From contig CAMWNQ010000016.1 of NCBI GenBank assembly GCA_947175655.1, positions 1-18,659 on the forward strand: a stretch of DNA of 18,659 nucleotides, read 5' to 3'. Source of the stretch: an uncultured Clostridia bacterium (GTDB lineage: Bacteria > Bacillota > Clostridia > Oscillospirales > Ruminococcaceae). Below are positions 1 through 8,063 of this stretch, piece by piece. Each line of letters begins with the position of its first letter. Position 1 is the first letter of the stretch. The translations under genes and the position numbers were made by a program. The notes beneath the pieces are model-generated. The model had not been told where the DNA came from, searched no databases, and saw only the letters and a program-made list of their open reading frames with translations.

Positions 1-167
1 TAGTATAATTGTATTGTAGTATATCATGTCATCATTTTTTTGTGGGATTGAAATTTCGTTTTTTATTTGGTTTTATTCGATGTGATATGCAAAGGTATAT
101 ACAGCCAGCAAATATGCCTTAAAAAATAATAAAAATAAGATTTAATGCTGGAGAATGGAGAAAAAAT

Positions 168-2576
168 ATGTCATTTAAAACAACTAATCCTCTTATAGCA
201 AAAATCAAGGCTGATTTCCTTGAAAAACTTAAAGTTCAGTATAACGTTGCACCTGAAGAAGCTTCAGATAAGCAGGTTTATCAGGTTCTCTCAAGTATTA
301 TTGTAGAAATCCTTAAAAAGAAAAGACAGTCTTTTGTTAATCATACAAATTCTGTAGGAGGCAAACAGATTTATTATCTTTCTATGGAATTCCTTATGGG
401 ACGTTCACTTAAAACAAGCATATATAATCTTGAACTTGCTGATGATGTTACAGCTATGCTTAAAGAATATGGAATAAACCTTGAAAAGATTTATGACAAT
501 GAACCTGATGCAGGACTTGGAAACGGTGGTCTTGGTCGTCTTGCAGCTTGCTATCTTGATGCTCTTGCAACTCAGGCACACCCTGCTATGGGTCATTCAA
601 TATGTTATGAATATGGTATATTCCAGCAGAAACTTGAAGACGGCTGGCAGACCGAATTCCCTGATAACTGGCTTCCGGGCGGTTCAGTATGGCTTGACCC
701 ACGTCCTGAACTTTCAGTAGATATTCACTTTGAAGGTGAACTTCAGGAATACTGGGACAGCAAGTATCATCACATTTCACATATAAACTATAATACAGTA
801 GTAGCTATTCCTTATGATATGTATGTATCAGGATATAACAGTGAAGGTGTATCAGTTCTTCGTCTCTGGAAGGCGCAGGCTCCAAGCTTTGATATGGGTT
901 CATTCAACGACGGTGACTATGCAAAGGCATTAGCTCAGAACTCTGTATCAAATGCTATTTCCAAGGTTCTCTATCCTAATGACAATCACCTTGAAGGAAA
1001 ATCACTTCGTCTCCGTCAGCAGTACTTTATGTGTGCGGCAGCAGTAGGTGATATTGTAAATCATCATATGTCAGTATATGGAACTCTTGACAATCTTCAC
1101 GAAAAAGTTGCAATTCATATAAATGATACTCACCCGACACTTGCAATCCCTGAACTTATGAGAATACTTCTTGATGACTGCGGATATACTTGGGAAAAGG
1201 CATGGGATATAGTTATTCATACATTTGCTTATACAAATCATACTGTTATGGCTGAAGCTCTTGAAAAATGGGATGTAAATCTTGTTAAGCATATAATTCC
1301 TAGAATATTCTCAATTATCGTTGAAATCAATAATCGTTACTGCCGTGAACTTATGGAAAAACACGGATATGACAGCTCAAGAACTACAAGAATGTCAATT
1401 ATCAAGGATAACCAGATTCATATGGCTACCCTCTGTGTTGCAGTTTCACACAGCGTTAATGGTGTTTCAAAACTTCACTCTGAAATTATCAAGCAGTCTG
1501 TATTTAATGACGAATTCCAGACAACACCTGAAAAGTTCAAGAATGTTACAAACGGTATTGCATACAGAAGATGGCTTTATCAGTCAAATCCAGGACTTAC
1601 AAATCTTCTTCGTGAAAAAATCGGTGACAAGTTCCTTAAAGACGGCGGAGAACTTATAAAGCTCCGTGAATTTGAAAATGATAAGGCTGTACTTGATGAA
1701 CTTGTTAAGATTAAAAAGGCAAATAAGGAAAAGTTTGCAAAGTATGTAAAGAGCAAGAGTAATTTTGCAATTGATACTTCAAGCATATTTGACGTTCAGG
1801 TTAAGAGACTCCACGAATATAAGAGACAGCATCTTAATGTTATGAATATCCTTGCAGACTACAGCTATCTTCTTGCAAATCCTGACGCTGATTTTGTTCC
1901 TAAGACATATATCTTTGCAGCAAAGGCAGCACCAGGTTATTACCTTGCAAAACAGATTATCAAGCTTATCTGGGCTATTTCAGAAGAAATCAAGAAGAAT
2001 CCTAAGATTTCAAAGAAGCTTTCTGTATATTTCCTTGAAAACTACTGCGTAACACTTTCAGAACTCCTTATGCCTGCAAGTGAAATTTCAGAACAGATTT
2101 CTCTCGCTGGTACTGAAGCATCAGGTACAGGAAATATGAAGCTTATGCTTAACGGTGCTATTACTCTTGGTACTCTTGATGGTGCAAATATTGAAATCGG
2201 TGAATCTGCTGGCTTTGATAATATCTTCATCTTTGGTATGAGAACAGAAGAAGTTAACAACCTTAAGGCAAGAGGATATAATCCAGAAGAAATATATAAT
2301 AATAATCCTATTGTAAGAGATTGTATTGACAGAATGTATAGAGGTATTAACGGCTGTACATTCAATGATGTTGCAAATTCTCTCAAAACTCAGGATCCTT
2401 ATATGGTTCTTGCTGACTTTGATTCATACAGAAGAATGCAGAAGTACAGTTCAGAATGCTATAAGGACGTTAACAAGTGGACTAAGATGTCACTTAACAA
2501 TATTGCCGGAGCTGGTATCTTCTCAGCAGACCGTGCTGTAAATGAATATGCTGATAATATCTGGCATTTAAGATAA
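168..2576 (+). CDS. glgP: Glycogen/maltodextrin phosphorylase
   Basis: Cytoplasmic PLP-dependent enzyme (GT35) that phosphorolyses alpha-1,4-glucan chains to release glucose 1-phosphate. The 802-residue length is normal for the family. Seen in the sequence: the N-terminal block YYLSMEFLMGRSL, the glycine-rich GLGNGGLGRLAACYLD stretch, and the C-terminal EASGTGNMK block. Lys658 in that last block is the expected Schiff-base lysine for pyridoxal phosphate. The ATG start has a GGAG 7 bases upstream. A hairpin terminator follows 31 bases after the stop, so the gene looks monocistronic. A GH13 glucan hydrolase lies one gene downstream, which suggests local storage-glucan breakdown. Whether glycogen or maltodextrin is the preferred substrate cannot be told from sequence. 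The family call is very secure. Confidence 0.97.
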   Translation: MSFKTTNPLIAKIKADFLEKLKVQYNVAPEEASDKQVYQVLSSIIVEILKKKRQSFVNHTNSVGGKQIYYLSMEFLMGRSLKTSIYNLELADDVTAMLKEYGINLEKIYDNEPDAGLGNGGLGRLAACYLDALATQAHPAMGHSICYEYGIFQQKLEDGWQTEFPDNWLPGGSVWLDPRPELSVDIHFEGELQEYWDSKYHHISHINYNTVVAIPYDMYVSGYNSEGVSVLRLWKAQAPSFDMGSFNDGDYAKALAQNSVSNAISKVLYPNDNHLEGKSLRLRQQYFMCAAAVGDIVNHHMSVYGTLDNLHEKVAIHINDTHPTLAIPELMRILLDDCGYTWEKAWDIVIHTFAYTNHTVMAEALEKWDVNLVKHIIPRIFSIIVEINNRYCRELMEKHGYDSSRTTRMSIIKDNQIHMATLCVAVSHSVNGVSKLHSEIIKQSVFNDEFQTTPEKFKNVTNGIAYRRWLYQSNPGLTNLLREKIGDKFLKDGGELIKLREFENDKAVLDELVKIKKANKEKFAKYVKSKSNFAIDTSSIFDVQVKRLHEYKRQHLNVMNILADYSYLLANPDADFVPKTYIFAAKAAPGYYLAKQIIKLIWAISEEIKKNPKISKKLSVYFLENYCVTLSELLMPASEISEQISLAGTEASGTGNMKLMLNGAITLGTLDGANIEIGESAGFDNIFIFGMRTEEVNNLKARGYNPEEIYNNNPIVRDCIDRMYRGINGCTFNDVANSLKTQDPYMVLADFDSYRRMQKYSSECYKDVNKWTKMSLNNIAGAGIFSADRAVNEYADNIWHLR

Positions 2577-2607
2577 TTAATTTTATTTAGTTGTGTAATG
2601 AAAAAAG

Positions 2608-2644
2608 GGGCGGGTGACAAACGTTGCCCGTCCTGATTTTTTTC
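2608..2644 (+). terminator. Intrinsic terminator after glgP
   Basis: An 11-bp GC-rich stem (2608-2618 paired with 2623-2633, three wobble pairs) with an AAAC loop is followed by a run of seven T from 2637. It ends the glgP transcript. Confidence 0.92.
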
Positions 2645-2727
2645 ATTTATATATATTTATAAAATTCTGAAAACAACGCATATCCGTTACTCGACTGACA
2701 ATCCACCTTTGAAATCCATTAAAATCA

Positions 2728-2756
2728 TTGACATTTTATAATTGTTGAAATATAAT
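2728..2756 (+). promoter_or_regulatory. Consensus sigma-A promoter for the XRE-GH13 operon
   Basis: TTGACA at 2728-2733 and TATAAT at 2751-2756 are separated by exactly 17 bases, a perfect match to the housekeeping consensus. Transcription should begin near 2763, giving a leader of about 37 bases before the ATG at 2800. A perfect promoter ahead of a regulator gene suggests high basal strength that a repressor, possibly the product itself, must hold down; that last point is inference. Confidence 0.85.
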
Positions 2757-2799
2757 TTAGTCAGACATTGCAATGTAAATATTTTCAGAGGTGAACAAA

Positions 2800-3792
2800 A
2801 TGAAAGATAAAATTACTTTCGGAAAATTTATCCGTTCAAAGCGAAAAGAACAGGGACTTTCACAGAAAGCTCTTGCAGATAAACTTTATGTTACAGAATC
2901 CGCAGTAAGCAAGTGGGAGCGTGGACTTTCATATCCGGATATTACAATGATTTCAGGAATATGCGAGGTTCTTAATATTACTGAACATGAACTCTGTACA
3001 GCAAGCGTAGATGAAAAACAGCATAGAATTGAACTTATGGCAGAAAAATATAAGAGATTTGTTATAATTTATAATATCATTCTCTGTATCGGCTATTTGT
3101 CAGCAATAATTCCGTGCTTTATAGCATTTGTAATCAAAGAACACAGCCCGTCGAAATTTTTTATACTTCTTACATCTCTTATGATGACGGCATCAGTATT
3201 AAATGTTCCCGTTATTGCATATAAAAATAAATGGCTTATAACGTTTGGAAGTTTATATGTATCTTTAAATTTGCTGTTTCTTTCAGGTAGTGTATATAGT
3301 GGTGGGGACTGGTTTTTAATGGCATTTATTGCGGTCTCAATGGGATTATGTATACTTCTGCTTCCGTTTATACTGCGTTCTGATTTATTATCACCATATA
3401 TCGGAAAAAACAAGTCTCTTATCTGTATGATTGCTGATACTGTTATGATTATGGCGACTATTGCATATGGAACTTACAAATATGGTTCTTCTGAAAGTTT
3501 CTACAGCGGAATACTATGTGGTGCTTTTTGTCTTGCGATTGTGTGGGCAATATTTGTAATTGTAAGATATGCAAAATTCAATGTATTTTTCAAAATAGCT
3601 TCAGGACTTTCATTTGTTTCAGTATGGCTCTTATCGTTTGATTTCGTTATGAATAAAATATTTAAAACGGATAATATAACTATCATTACAGATGACTATA
3701 ATTCTTTAAAGATTGTTGTTGCAGTACTTGCTGGACTTTCGGTGCTTTTTGCGTTGGCAGGATTATTGATTAAATATCATAAAAAAACTTAA
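2800..3792 (+). CDS. XRE-family HTH regulator fused to a multi-helix membrane domain
   Basis: The protein has 330 residues. Residues about 5-65 form a Cro/C1-type helix-turn-helix (LSQKALADKL, then TESAVSKWERG). The rest is hydrophobic, with about eight predicted membrane helices, roughly at residues 87-111, 118-140, 145-165, 171-191, 206-224, 233-256, 263-283 and 303-324. The DNA-binding head would therefore sit on the cytoplasmic face of the membrane. A GTG at 2791 is in frame, but it lies within the AGAGGTG ribosome binding site that is correctly spaced (6 bases) for the ATG at 2800, so the ATG was chosen. The GH13 gene begins 27 bases downstream, so the two are probably co-transcribed. 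The ligand or signal is unknown. Such HTH-membrane proteins are common in Clostridia but mostly uncharacterised. Confidence 0.85.
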   Translation: MKDKITFGKFIRSKRKEQGLSQKALADKLYVTESAVSKWERGLSYPDITMISGICEVLNITEHELCTASVDEKQHRIELMAEKYKRFVIIYNIILCIGYLSAIIPCFIAFVIKEHSPSKFFILLTSLMMTASVLNVPVIAYKNKWLITFGSLYVSLNLLFLSGSVYSGGDWFLMAFIAVSMGLCILLLPFILRSDLLSPYIGKNKSLICMIADTVMIMATIAYGTYKYGSSESFYSGILCGAFCLAIVWAIFVIVRYAKFNVFFKIASGLSFVSVWLLSFDFVMNKIFKTDNITIITDDYNSLKIVVAVLAGLSVLFALAGLLIKYHKKT

Positions 3793-3819
3793 AATATTAT
3801 TTATCAGGGAGGAATTTTT

Positions 3820-5727
3820 TTGAATACACCAATTTATGACAGCTGGGATTTGAACTATAAAAATCCGTTTGGCGCAATTAACAGAGAAAGTGAATGCCGT
3901 TTTACTATAAAATTGCCTAAGGATATCCATCTGGATTATCCGCCAGGGGTTATATTATTCAGAAACGGATTTAAAGAAAGATTTTTAAATATGACAAAAA
4001 TCTATGAGGAAAAAGACTGCAATGTTTATCAGGCATCATTTTATGCAAGATATTCAGGTGCTCACTACTATTATTTCTCATATACAAGTTATGGAACAAG
4101 ACATTATATCAAAAAAATAGATGGACATATCGGAAATATAGATAATGGAGATTTATTCCAACTTACAGTATATGCTCCTTATTATGAAACTCCGGATTTC
4201 CTTAAAGGTGGTATAATGTATCAGATTTTCCCTGATAGATTCTGCAAGAGCGGAAAAACACACGAAAATATACCTTATGGAAGAATACTTCGTGAGGACT
4301 GGGGCGGAACACCTTATTATAAACCTGATGAACAGGGTCACGTATGGAACAATGATTATTTTGGCGGTGACCTTGAGGGAATACGTTCAAAGCTTGATTA
4401 TTTAAGTGATTTAGGTGTAACCTGTATATATCTCAATCCGATTTTTGAATCACACGAAAATCACAGATACAATACAGCTAACTATATGAAGATAGACCCT
4501 CTTCTTGGTGATGAAGAAGATTTCAGAAGACTTTGTGCAGATGCTAAGAGCCGTGGAATATCAGTAATACTTGATGGCGTATTCTCTCATACAGGAGCAG
4601 ACAGTATATATTTCAACAAGTTTAACAGATATGACAATGTCGGTGCTTATAATTCAAAGGATAGCAAGTATTATAACTGGTATACATTCTATAATTATCC
4701 TAACGAATATGAAGCTTGGTGGGGAATAGATACGCTTCCTAATGTTCGTGAAATGAATTCTCAGTATTTAGATTATATATGCGGTAAAAACGGTGTGCTT
4801 AATTACTGGATTGAACAGGGTGCATCTGGCTGGAGACTTGATGTTGCTGATGAACTCCCTGAAGAATTTATTGAAAATATCCGTACTGCTGTAAAGAGAA
4901 GCGGTAATGATAAAATAGTAATAGGTGAAGTATGGGAAGATGCTTCAAACAAGGAAAGCTATGGAATAAAAAGACTTTACCTTAACGGAAAAGAACTTGA
5001 TTCTGTTATGAACTATCCTTTCAGAGAAGCTATTATAGGATATATCAAGGGCGGTGACCCGCATTGGTTCACTAACAGTATAAATACAATACTTGAAAAT
5101 TATCCTAAGTGTACTGTTGATGTTCTTATGAACTTTGTATCAACTCACGATATAGAACGTGCAATAAACAGATTTGCCGGTGAAAACTGTGATGATAAGA
5201 GCAAGGACTGGATGGCAGAATGTTATCTTACAGATTCTGAATATATTCAGGGAAAAAATATGCTTAAAGCCTCAATGGTTCTTCAATACTTCCTTCCGGG
5301 TGTACCAAGTATATATTATGGTGATGAGGCCGGTCTTCAGGGATATAAAGACCCATTCAACAGAAGATGTTATCCTTGGGGTAATGAAGATACTGAACTT
5401 ATCGAGTATACAAAGACTTTAGGAAAGATAAGAAGAAATAATCCAGTATTTGTTGACGGAAATATGAAGTTTATCTATACTGACAATGATGTAATGATAT
5501 TTGAAAGATATACAGATTCAAGCCGTGCTGTTATATTCCTTAACAGATACGGAAATGAAAGAACTGTTGAAAATCTTTCATCAATAATATCTGATTATGA
5601 TATTCTTGAAGTTGTTACAGGTGATATTTCAGAAAACAGAGTTAAACTTTCACCTTATGGATATGCAGTTATGGAATATGTAAAGCCAGAAGAATCAGAA
5701 TCCGAAACAGAAGAAACAGCTGAATAA
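3820..5727 (+). CDS. Cytoplasmic GH13 alpha-glucan hydrolase (neopullulanase/cyclomaltodextrinase-like)
   Basis: A 635-residue alpha-amylase-family enzyme with no signal peptide, so it acts inside the cell on glycogen, maltodextrins or cyclodextrins. An N-terminal beta-rich domain (about residues 1-125) precedes the catalytic barrel, which opens at GGIMYQIFPDRF (residue 130). The four GH13 regions are present: DGVFSHTG (252), GWRLDVADE with nucleophile Asp341, IGEVWED with acid/base Glu370, and STHDIER with Asp444 as stabiliser. The C-terminus carries an acidic Glu/Ser/Thr tail of about 15 residues. The start is a TTG at 3820, preceded 7 bases upstream by GGGAGG; no better ATG exists. It follows the XRE-membrane gene by 27 bases and is ended by a terminator. 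Exact specificity (maltogenic, neopullulanase or cyclodextrinase) is not readable by eye. Confidence 0.93.
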   Translation: MNTPIYDSWDLNYKNPFGAINRESECRFTIKLPKDIHLDYPPGVILFRNGFKERFLNMTKIYEEKDCNVYQASFYARYSGAHYYYFSYTSYGTRHYIKKIDGHIGNIDNGDLFQLTVYAPYYETPDFLKGGIMYQIFPDRFCKSGKTHENIPYGRILREDWGGTPYYKPDEQGHVWNNDYFGGDLEGIRSKLDYLSDLGVTCIYLNPIFESHENHRYNTANYMKIDPLLGDEEDFRRLCADAKSRGISVILDGVFSHTGADSIYFNKFNRYDNVGAYNSKDSKYYNWYTFYNYPNEYEAWWGIDTLPNVREMNSQYLDYICGKNGVLNYWIEQGASGWRLDVADELPEEFIENIRTAVKRSGNDKIVIGEVWEDASNKESYGIKRLYLNGKELDSVMNYPFREAIIGYIKGGDPHWFTNSINTILENYPKCTVDVLMNFVSTHDIERAINRFAGENCDDKSKDWMAECYLTDSEYIQGKNMLKASMVLQYFLPGVPSIYYGDEAGLQGYKDPFNRRCYPWGNEDTELIEYTKTLGKIRRNNPVFVDGNMKFIYTDNDVMIFERYTDSSRAVIFLNRYGNERTVENLSSIISDYDILEVVTGDISENRVKLSPYGYAVMEYVKPEESESETEETAE

Positions 5728-5740
5728 TTTTATATTCTAT

Positions 5741-5774
5741 GGGACAGTCTATTAAAAATGACTGTCCCTTTTTT
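5741..5774 (+). terminator. Intrinsic terminator after the GH13 gene
   Basis: A perfect 9-bp stem (GGGACAGTC with GACTGTCCC) with a 10-base A/T loop is followed by six T. Confidence 0.93.
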
Positions 5775-5827
5775 GATGTCTACGGATAGTAGAGTAACGA
5801 TATTCGGTAAATTCTACGGTTTGTGGG

Positions 5828-5855
5828 TTTACTTTTCAGGTGTTTGTGATATAAT
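5828..5855 (+). promoter_or_regulatory. Extended -10 promoter for the XRE-zinc-ribbon gene
   Basis: TATAAT at 5850-5855 is preceded by TG in the extended -10 position (5847-5848). A weak -35, TTTACT, lies at 5828-5833 with a 16-base spacer. The expected start is near 5862, about 31 bases before the ATG at 5893. This is another reason for rejecting the longer in-frame start at 5758. Confidence 0.65.
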
Positions 5856-5892
5856 AAAATCAAAGAAGAGCGAAAGGAGGGAATATATAAAA

Positions 5893-6501
5893 ATGAATCA
5901 AATAAAGACAGGCAGATTTATAATGGAACTCAGAAAAAGTAAAAACCTTACTCAGAAACAGCTTGCAGAAAAACTCAATATCAGTGATAAAACTGTTTCA
6001 AAATGGGAATGCGGAAAAGGTATGCCGGAAATATCACTGATGCTTCCACTATGTGAAGTTCTTGAAATAAATGTCAATGAACTTTTGTCAGGGGAAAGGA
6101 TTTCAGAAAATAATTATCATAGAAAGGCGGAAGAAAATATGATGAATCTTATAAAAGAAAAACAAGAAAATAAAAGAAAACTTATTATAGCTATTATTAT
6201 TGCACTTATGGGTGTGAGTATGCTTGTAGTAAGCATTATGATTGTCAATTATGAAACAGGTCTCAGCGACTTTTCCAAAATATTTTTAATAATATTCGGT
6301 GTTATTATGACAATTCTCGGTATAGTCATATCAGTTATTATTGACAGGGAAACAGGAGTTTTTGAATGTCCTGAATGTCATAACTGCTTTACACCTGATA
6401 TAAAATCATATATAATGGGAGCACATACACCTACCAAACGCAAACTGAAATGTCCTGAATGTGGTGCGACTAAATACTGTAAGCATAAACTTGTAAAATA
6501 A
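5893..6501 (+). CDS. XRE-family HTH protein with two membrane helices and a C-terminal zinc ribbon
   Basis: The protein has 202 residues. A Cro/C1-type HTH occupies about residues 5-65 (LTQKQLAEKL, DKTVSKWECGKG). A charged linker follows (70-96), then two membrane helices (about 97-118 and 129-150) and a cysteine-rich tail. The tail has Cys159, Cys162 and Cys165, then Cys187, Cys190 and Cys196, which reads as a zinc ribbon of two CPEC knuckles. With an even number of helices, both the HTH and the ribbon would lie in the cytoplasm. The frame stays open upstream to an ATG at 5758, but that codon is inside the previous terminator. The ATG at 5893 has AAAGGAGG 12 bases upstream, slightly long, and lies downstream of the promoter. 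The last codon is only 3 bases from the convergent gpr gene. The target is unknown. Confidence 0.82.
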   Translation: MNQIKTGRFIMELRKSKNLTQKQLAEKLNISDKTVSKWECGKGMPEISLMLPLCEVLEINVNELLSGERISENNYHRKAEENMMNLIKEKQENKRKLIIAIIIALMGVSMLVVSIMIVNYETGLSDFSKIFLIIFGVIMTILGIVISVIIDRETGVFECPECHNCFTPDIKSYIMGAHTPTKRKLKCPECGATKYCKHKLVK

Positions 6502-6504
6502 TTG

Positions 6505-7353
6505 TTAAAATAATCCCTTGACATCATCAAGACTTAATGAAGGCTGTAACGCAAGATTTATTCCGTATGATATAAGCTGTGATGCTCTTTCAGTAAGACG
6601 GTCAATATCTCTTGGCGTTACAATCATATTAGGAATATTTTTATCAGGTTCACAGTCTGTCATACTACTTACTATTGTATACATATCAACAACAGTTGGA
6701 ACTCCTATTGCTATGACAGGTATTCCGAATACTTTCTGAGATATTTCCTTTCTGGAATTTGCAACACCGCTTCCGGGAGATATTCCGCTGTTTGAAATCT
6801 GTATTGTAGTACCCAGACGACTTATGTCAGAACAGGCAAGGGCATCAATAACTATTATTCCAGAAGGTTTTATCTCATTGCATATAGCTTTCAGAATTTC
6901 AGCGGTTTCAATACCGGTTTGTCCCAGAACTCCTCCGGCAAAAACACTGACACGTCTTAAAGATGTCAGAAATTTTTCCTCATCAGATGTGAATTCATTC
7001 TGAAGATGACGGGTAGCCAGAATTTTATTTGCAGTCTGAGGTCCTAAAGCATCAGGAGTGATGTCATTGTTTCCGATGCCGGCAATAAGTATATCCCCTT
7101 CTGGTATTAATTTTTCAAGTTCCTCTGAAAATTCTGCAATCATATCATCATAATCATCAGAAAATTTACTTAAATTATTTCCTTCCAAAGTTATATATAT
7201 GCCTTTGCCTTTTCCTATTGATTTAAGATAATTGTCATTCTTTATTTCAATTTCAGTAATTTTAAATGCTTTTCCTCTTTTTTTCTGTATTATTTCTTTA
7301 GAAACTGGCTTTGAGCTTATACTTTCCAGTGCCAAATCAGTACGTTTATTCAT
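6505..7353 (-). CDS. gpr: Germination protease GPR (spore endopeptidase, family A25)
   Basis: GPR degrades small acid-soluble spore proteins when a spore germinates. It is made as a zymogen in the forespore and clips off its own propeptide. The 282 residues are shorter than the roughly 320-370 of Bacillus enzymes. Family landmarks: RTDLALE at residues 4-10, resembling the propeptide-processing region; ITPDALGP with Asp101; VIDALAC with Asp170; and TTIQISNSGISPGSGVANSRKE followed by GIPVIAIGVPTVVD. Asp101 and Asp170 probably correspond to the two aspartates described for this family; that assignment is from memory. The frame is open to an upstream ATG at 7413, but the ATG at 7353 has GGAGG 5 bases upstream and begins the conserved sequence. 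The gene is divergent from rpsT, as in Bacillus. No terminator separates it from the convergent XRE gene. Confidence 0.95.
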   Translation of the reverse strand: MNKRTDLALESISSKPVSKEIIQKKRGKAFKITEIEIKNDNYLKSIGKGKGIYITLEGNNLSKFSDDYDDMIAEFSEELEKLIPEGDILIAGIGNNDITPDALGPQTANKILATRHLQNEFTSDEEKFLTSLRRVSVFAGGVLGQTGIETAEILKAICNEIKPSGIIVIDALACSDISRLGTTIQISNSGISPGSGVANSRKEISQKVFGIPVIAIGVPTVVDMYTIVSSMTDCEPDKNIPNMIVTPRDIDRLTERASQLISYGINLALQPSLSLDDVKGLF

Positions 7354-7443
7354 AATAACCTCCGTTAATTTTATGTTTATATAATTTGTGCAAAATGTCA
7401 AAAAAATATGCATTATTTTTTCTATTATATTTCATTTTGCCTA

Positions 7444-7472
7444 TTGCTTTTTTTTGATTTAAATGGTAAAAT
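7444..7472 (+). promoter_or_regulatory. Probable rpsT promoter
   Basis: TTGCTT (7444-7449) and TAAAAT (7467-7472) are separated by 17 bases. Transcription from near 7479 would give a leader of about 100 bases containing two hairpins before rpsT. Confidence 0.6.
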
Positions 7473-7488
7473 ATTAATTAGTCTCATA

Positions 7489-7534
7489 CGGATAAGTTAA
7501 ATCCGATAAAAGTAGTTTCGTGTCACTGCTTTTA
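7489..7534 (+). promoter_or_regulatory. Two tandem hairpins in the rpsT leader
   Basis: The first hairpin is CGGAT (7489-7493) with ATCCG (7501-7505), 7-base loop. The second is a 10-bp stem, 7507-7516 with 7525-7534, one G-T wobble and an 8-base loop. Neither is followed by a T-run suited to termination, so they are leader structures rather than terminators. Ribosomal protein operons often autoregulate through leaders, and E. coli S20 represses its own translation, so an S20 control element is plausible but unproven here. Confidence 0.45.
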
Positions 7535-7581
7535 GTATATGCAAATATATTGTTTTTATTTTTTTAAGGAGGAAGTCAATA

Positions 7582-7842
7582 ATGCCTAATATTAAATCTG
7601 CTAAGAAGAGAGTTAAAGTAAATAAGGTTAAGGCTGCTGCTAATAAGGCAAGAAAGTCAAATCTCAAGACTGCTATCAAGGCTGCTGAAGTTGCTTGTGT
7701 TAACAATAATGATAACAAGGCAGAAGCTATCAGATATGCTATAAAGAGAGTTGATCAGGCTTGTGCAAGTGGTCTTATGCACAAAAATGCTGCTGCAAGA
7801 AAGAAATCACAGCTCGCTAAGAAGCTTAACGCTGCCGGCTAA
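7582..7842 (+). CDS. rpsT: 30S ribosomal protein S20
   Basis: A primary 16S rRNA-binding protein of the small subunit. The 86-residue length matches the family. It is very basic, starts MPNIKSAKKRVK, and has the typical alanine/lysine-rich helical composition with NKARKSNLKTAIK and the HKNAAARKKSQLAKKLN ending. AAGGAGG lies 8 bases upstream of the ATG. It has a long structured leader, and a terminator lies about 85 bases after the stop. It is divergent from gpr, a neighbour pair also found in Bacillus. Confidence 0.98.
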   Translation: MPNIKSAKKRVKVNKVKAAANKARKSNLKTAIKAAEVACVNNNDNKAEAIRYAIKRVDQACASGLMHKNAAARKKSQLAKKLNAAG

Positions 7843-7865
7843 TTGTAAGCTTTAATTGAAATATG

Positions 7866-7910
7866 GTCAACCACAATTCCACTGACTTATACAGGTGGGT
7901 TAAAGTTGAT
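7866..7910 (+). other. Imperfect compound hairpin downstream of rpsT
   Basis: Between the rpsT stop and its terminator, TCAAC (7868-7872) can pair with GTTGA (7905-7909). Inside this, CCACTG pairs with CAGGTGG with one bulged G around the loop ACTTATA. There is no T-run, so it is not a terminator by itself. It may protect the rpsT mRNA 3' end or be incidental. Confidence 0.25.
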
Positions 7911-7928
7911 AAAATAAAAATTATTCTT

Positions 7929-7961
7929 CCCTCTGTATTTTTTTTGCAGAGGGTTGTTTTT
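7929..7961 (+). terminator. Intrinsic terminator after rpsT
   Basis: CCCTCTG (7929-7935) pairs with CAGAGGG (7947-7953) and is followed by TTG and seven T. The stem can extend by two weaker pairs into the T-rich loop. Confidence 0.85.
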
Positions 7962-8033
7962 TTGATTTATCATACAAAAATGAATTTTTAAATATATATA
8001 ATATGTATAAAAAAATGAATATTTTTAATAGCA

Positions 8034-8062
8034 TTGACTTTTAAAAAAACGTGTAATATAAT
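8034..8062 (+). promoter_or_regulatory. Promoter of the tetR-RND operon
   Basis: TTGACT (8034-8039) and TATAAT (8057-8062) have a 17-base spacer, one mismatch from consensus. Transcription should start near 8069, inside the first of three dyads that follow, so this is a strong promoter placed for steric repression. Confidence 0.82.
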
Positions 8063-8063
8063 A

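Noticed and set aside
1..167. Promoter of glgP, including TATAAT at 4-9
   Set aside because: A -10-like TATAAT is present, but any -35 would lie outside the window, and no convincing -35/-10 pair is seen closer to the gene. Only the ribosome binding site GGAG at 157-160 is clear.
405..2541. Several open frames on both strands inside glgP, and similar ones inside other large genes
   Set aside because: They overlap well-supported genes, lack ribosome binding sites and give low-complexity or unrecognisable proteins; they are shadows of the real frames.
2791..2799. GTG start for the XRE-membrane gene
   Set aside because: The GTG is inside AGAGGTG, which serves the ATG at 2800.
5758..5892. Upstream 45-codon extension of the XRE-zinc-ribbon protein
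   Set aside because: The ATG at 5758 lies inside the terminator hairpin of the GH13 gene and upstream of the promoter. The HTH begins only after the ATG at 5893, which has a ribosome binding site.
7354..7413. Upstream 20-codon extension of gpr
   Set aside because: GGAGG is positioned for the ATG at 7353, where family-like sequence begins. The extension would contain that ribosome binding site.
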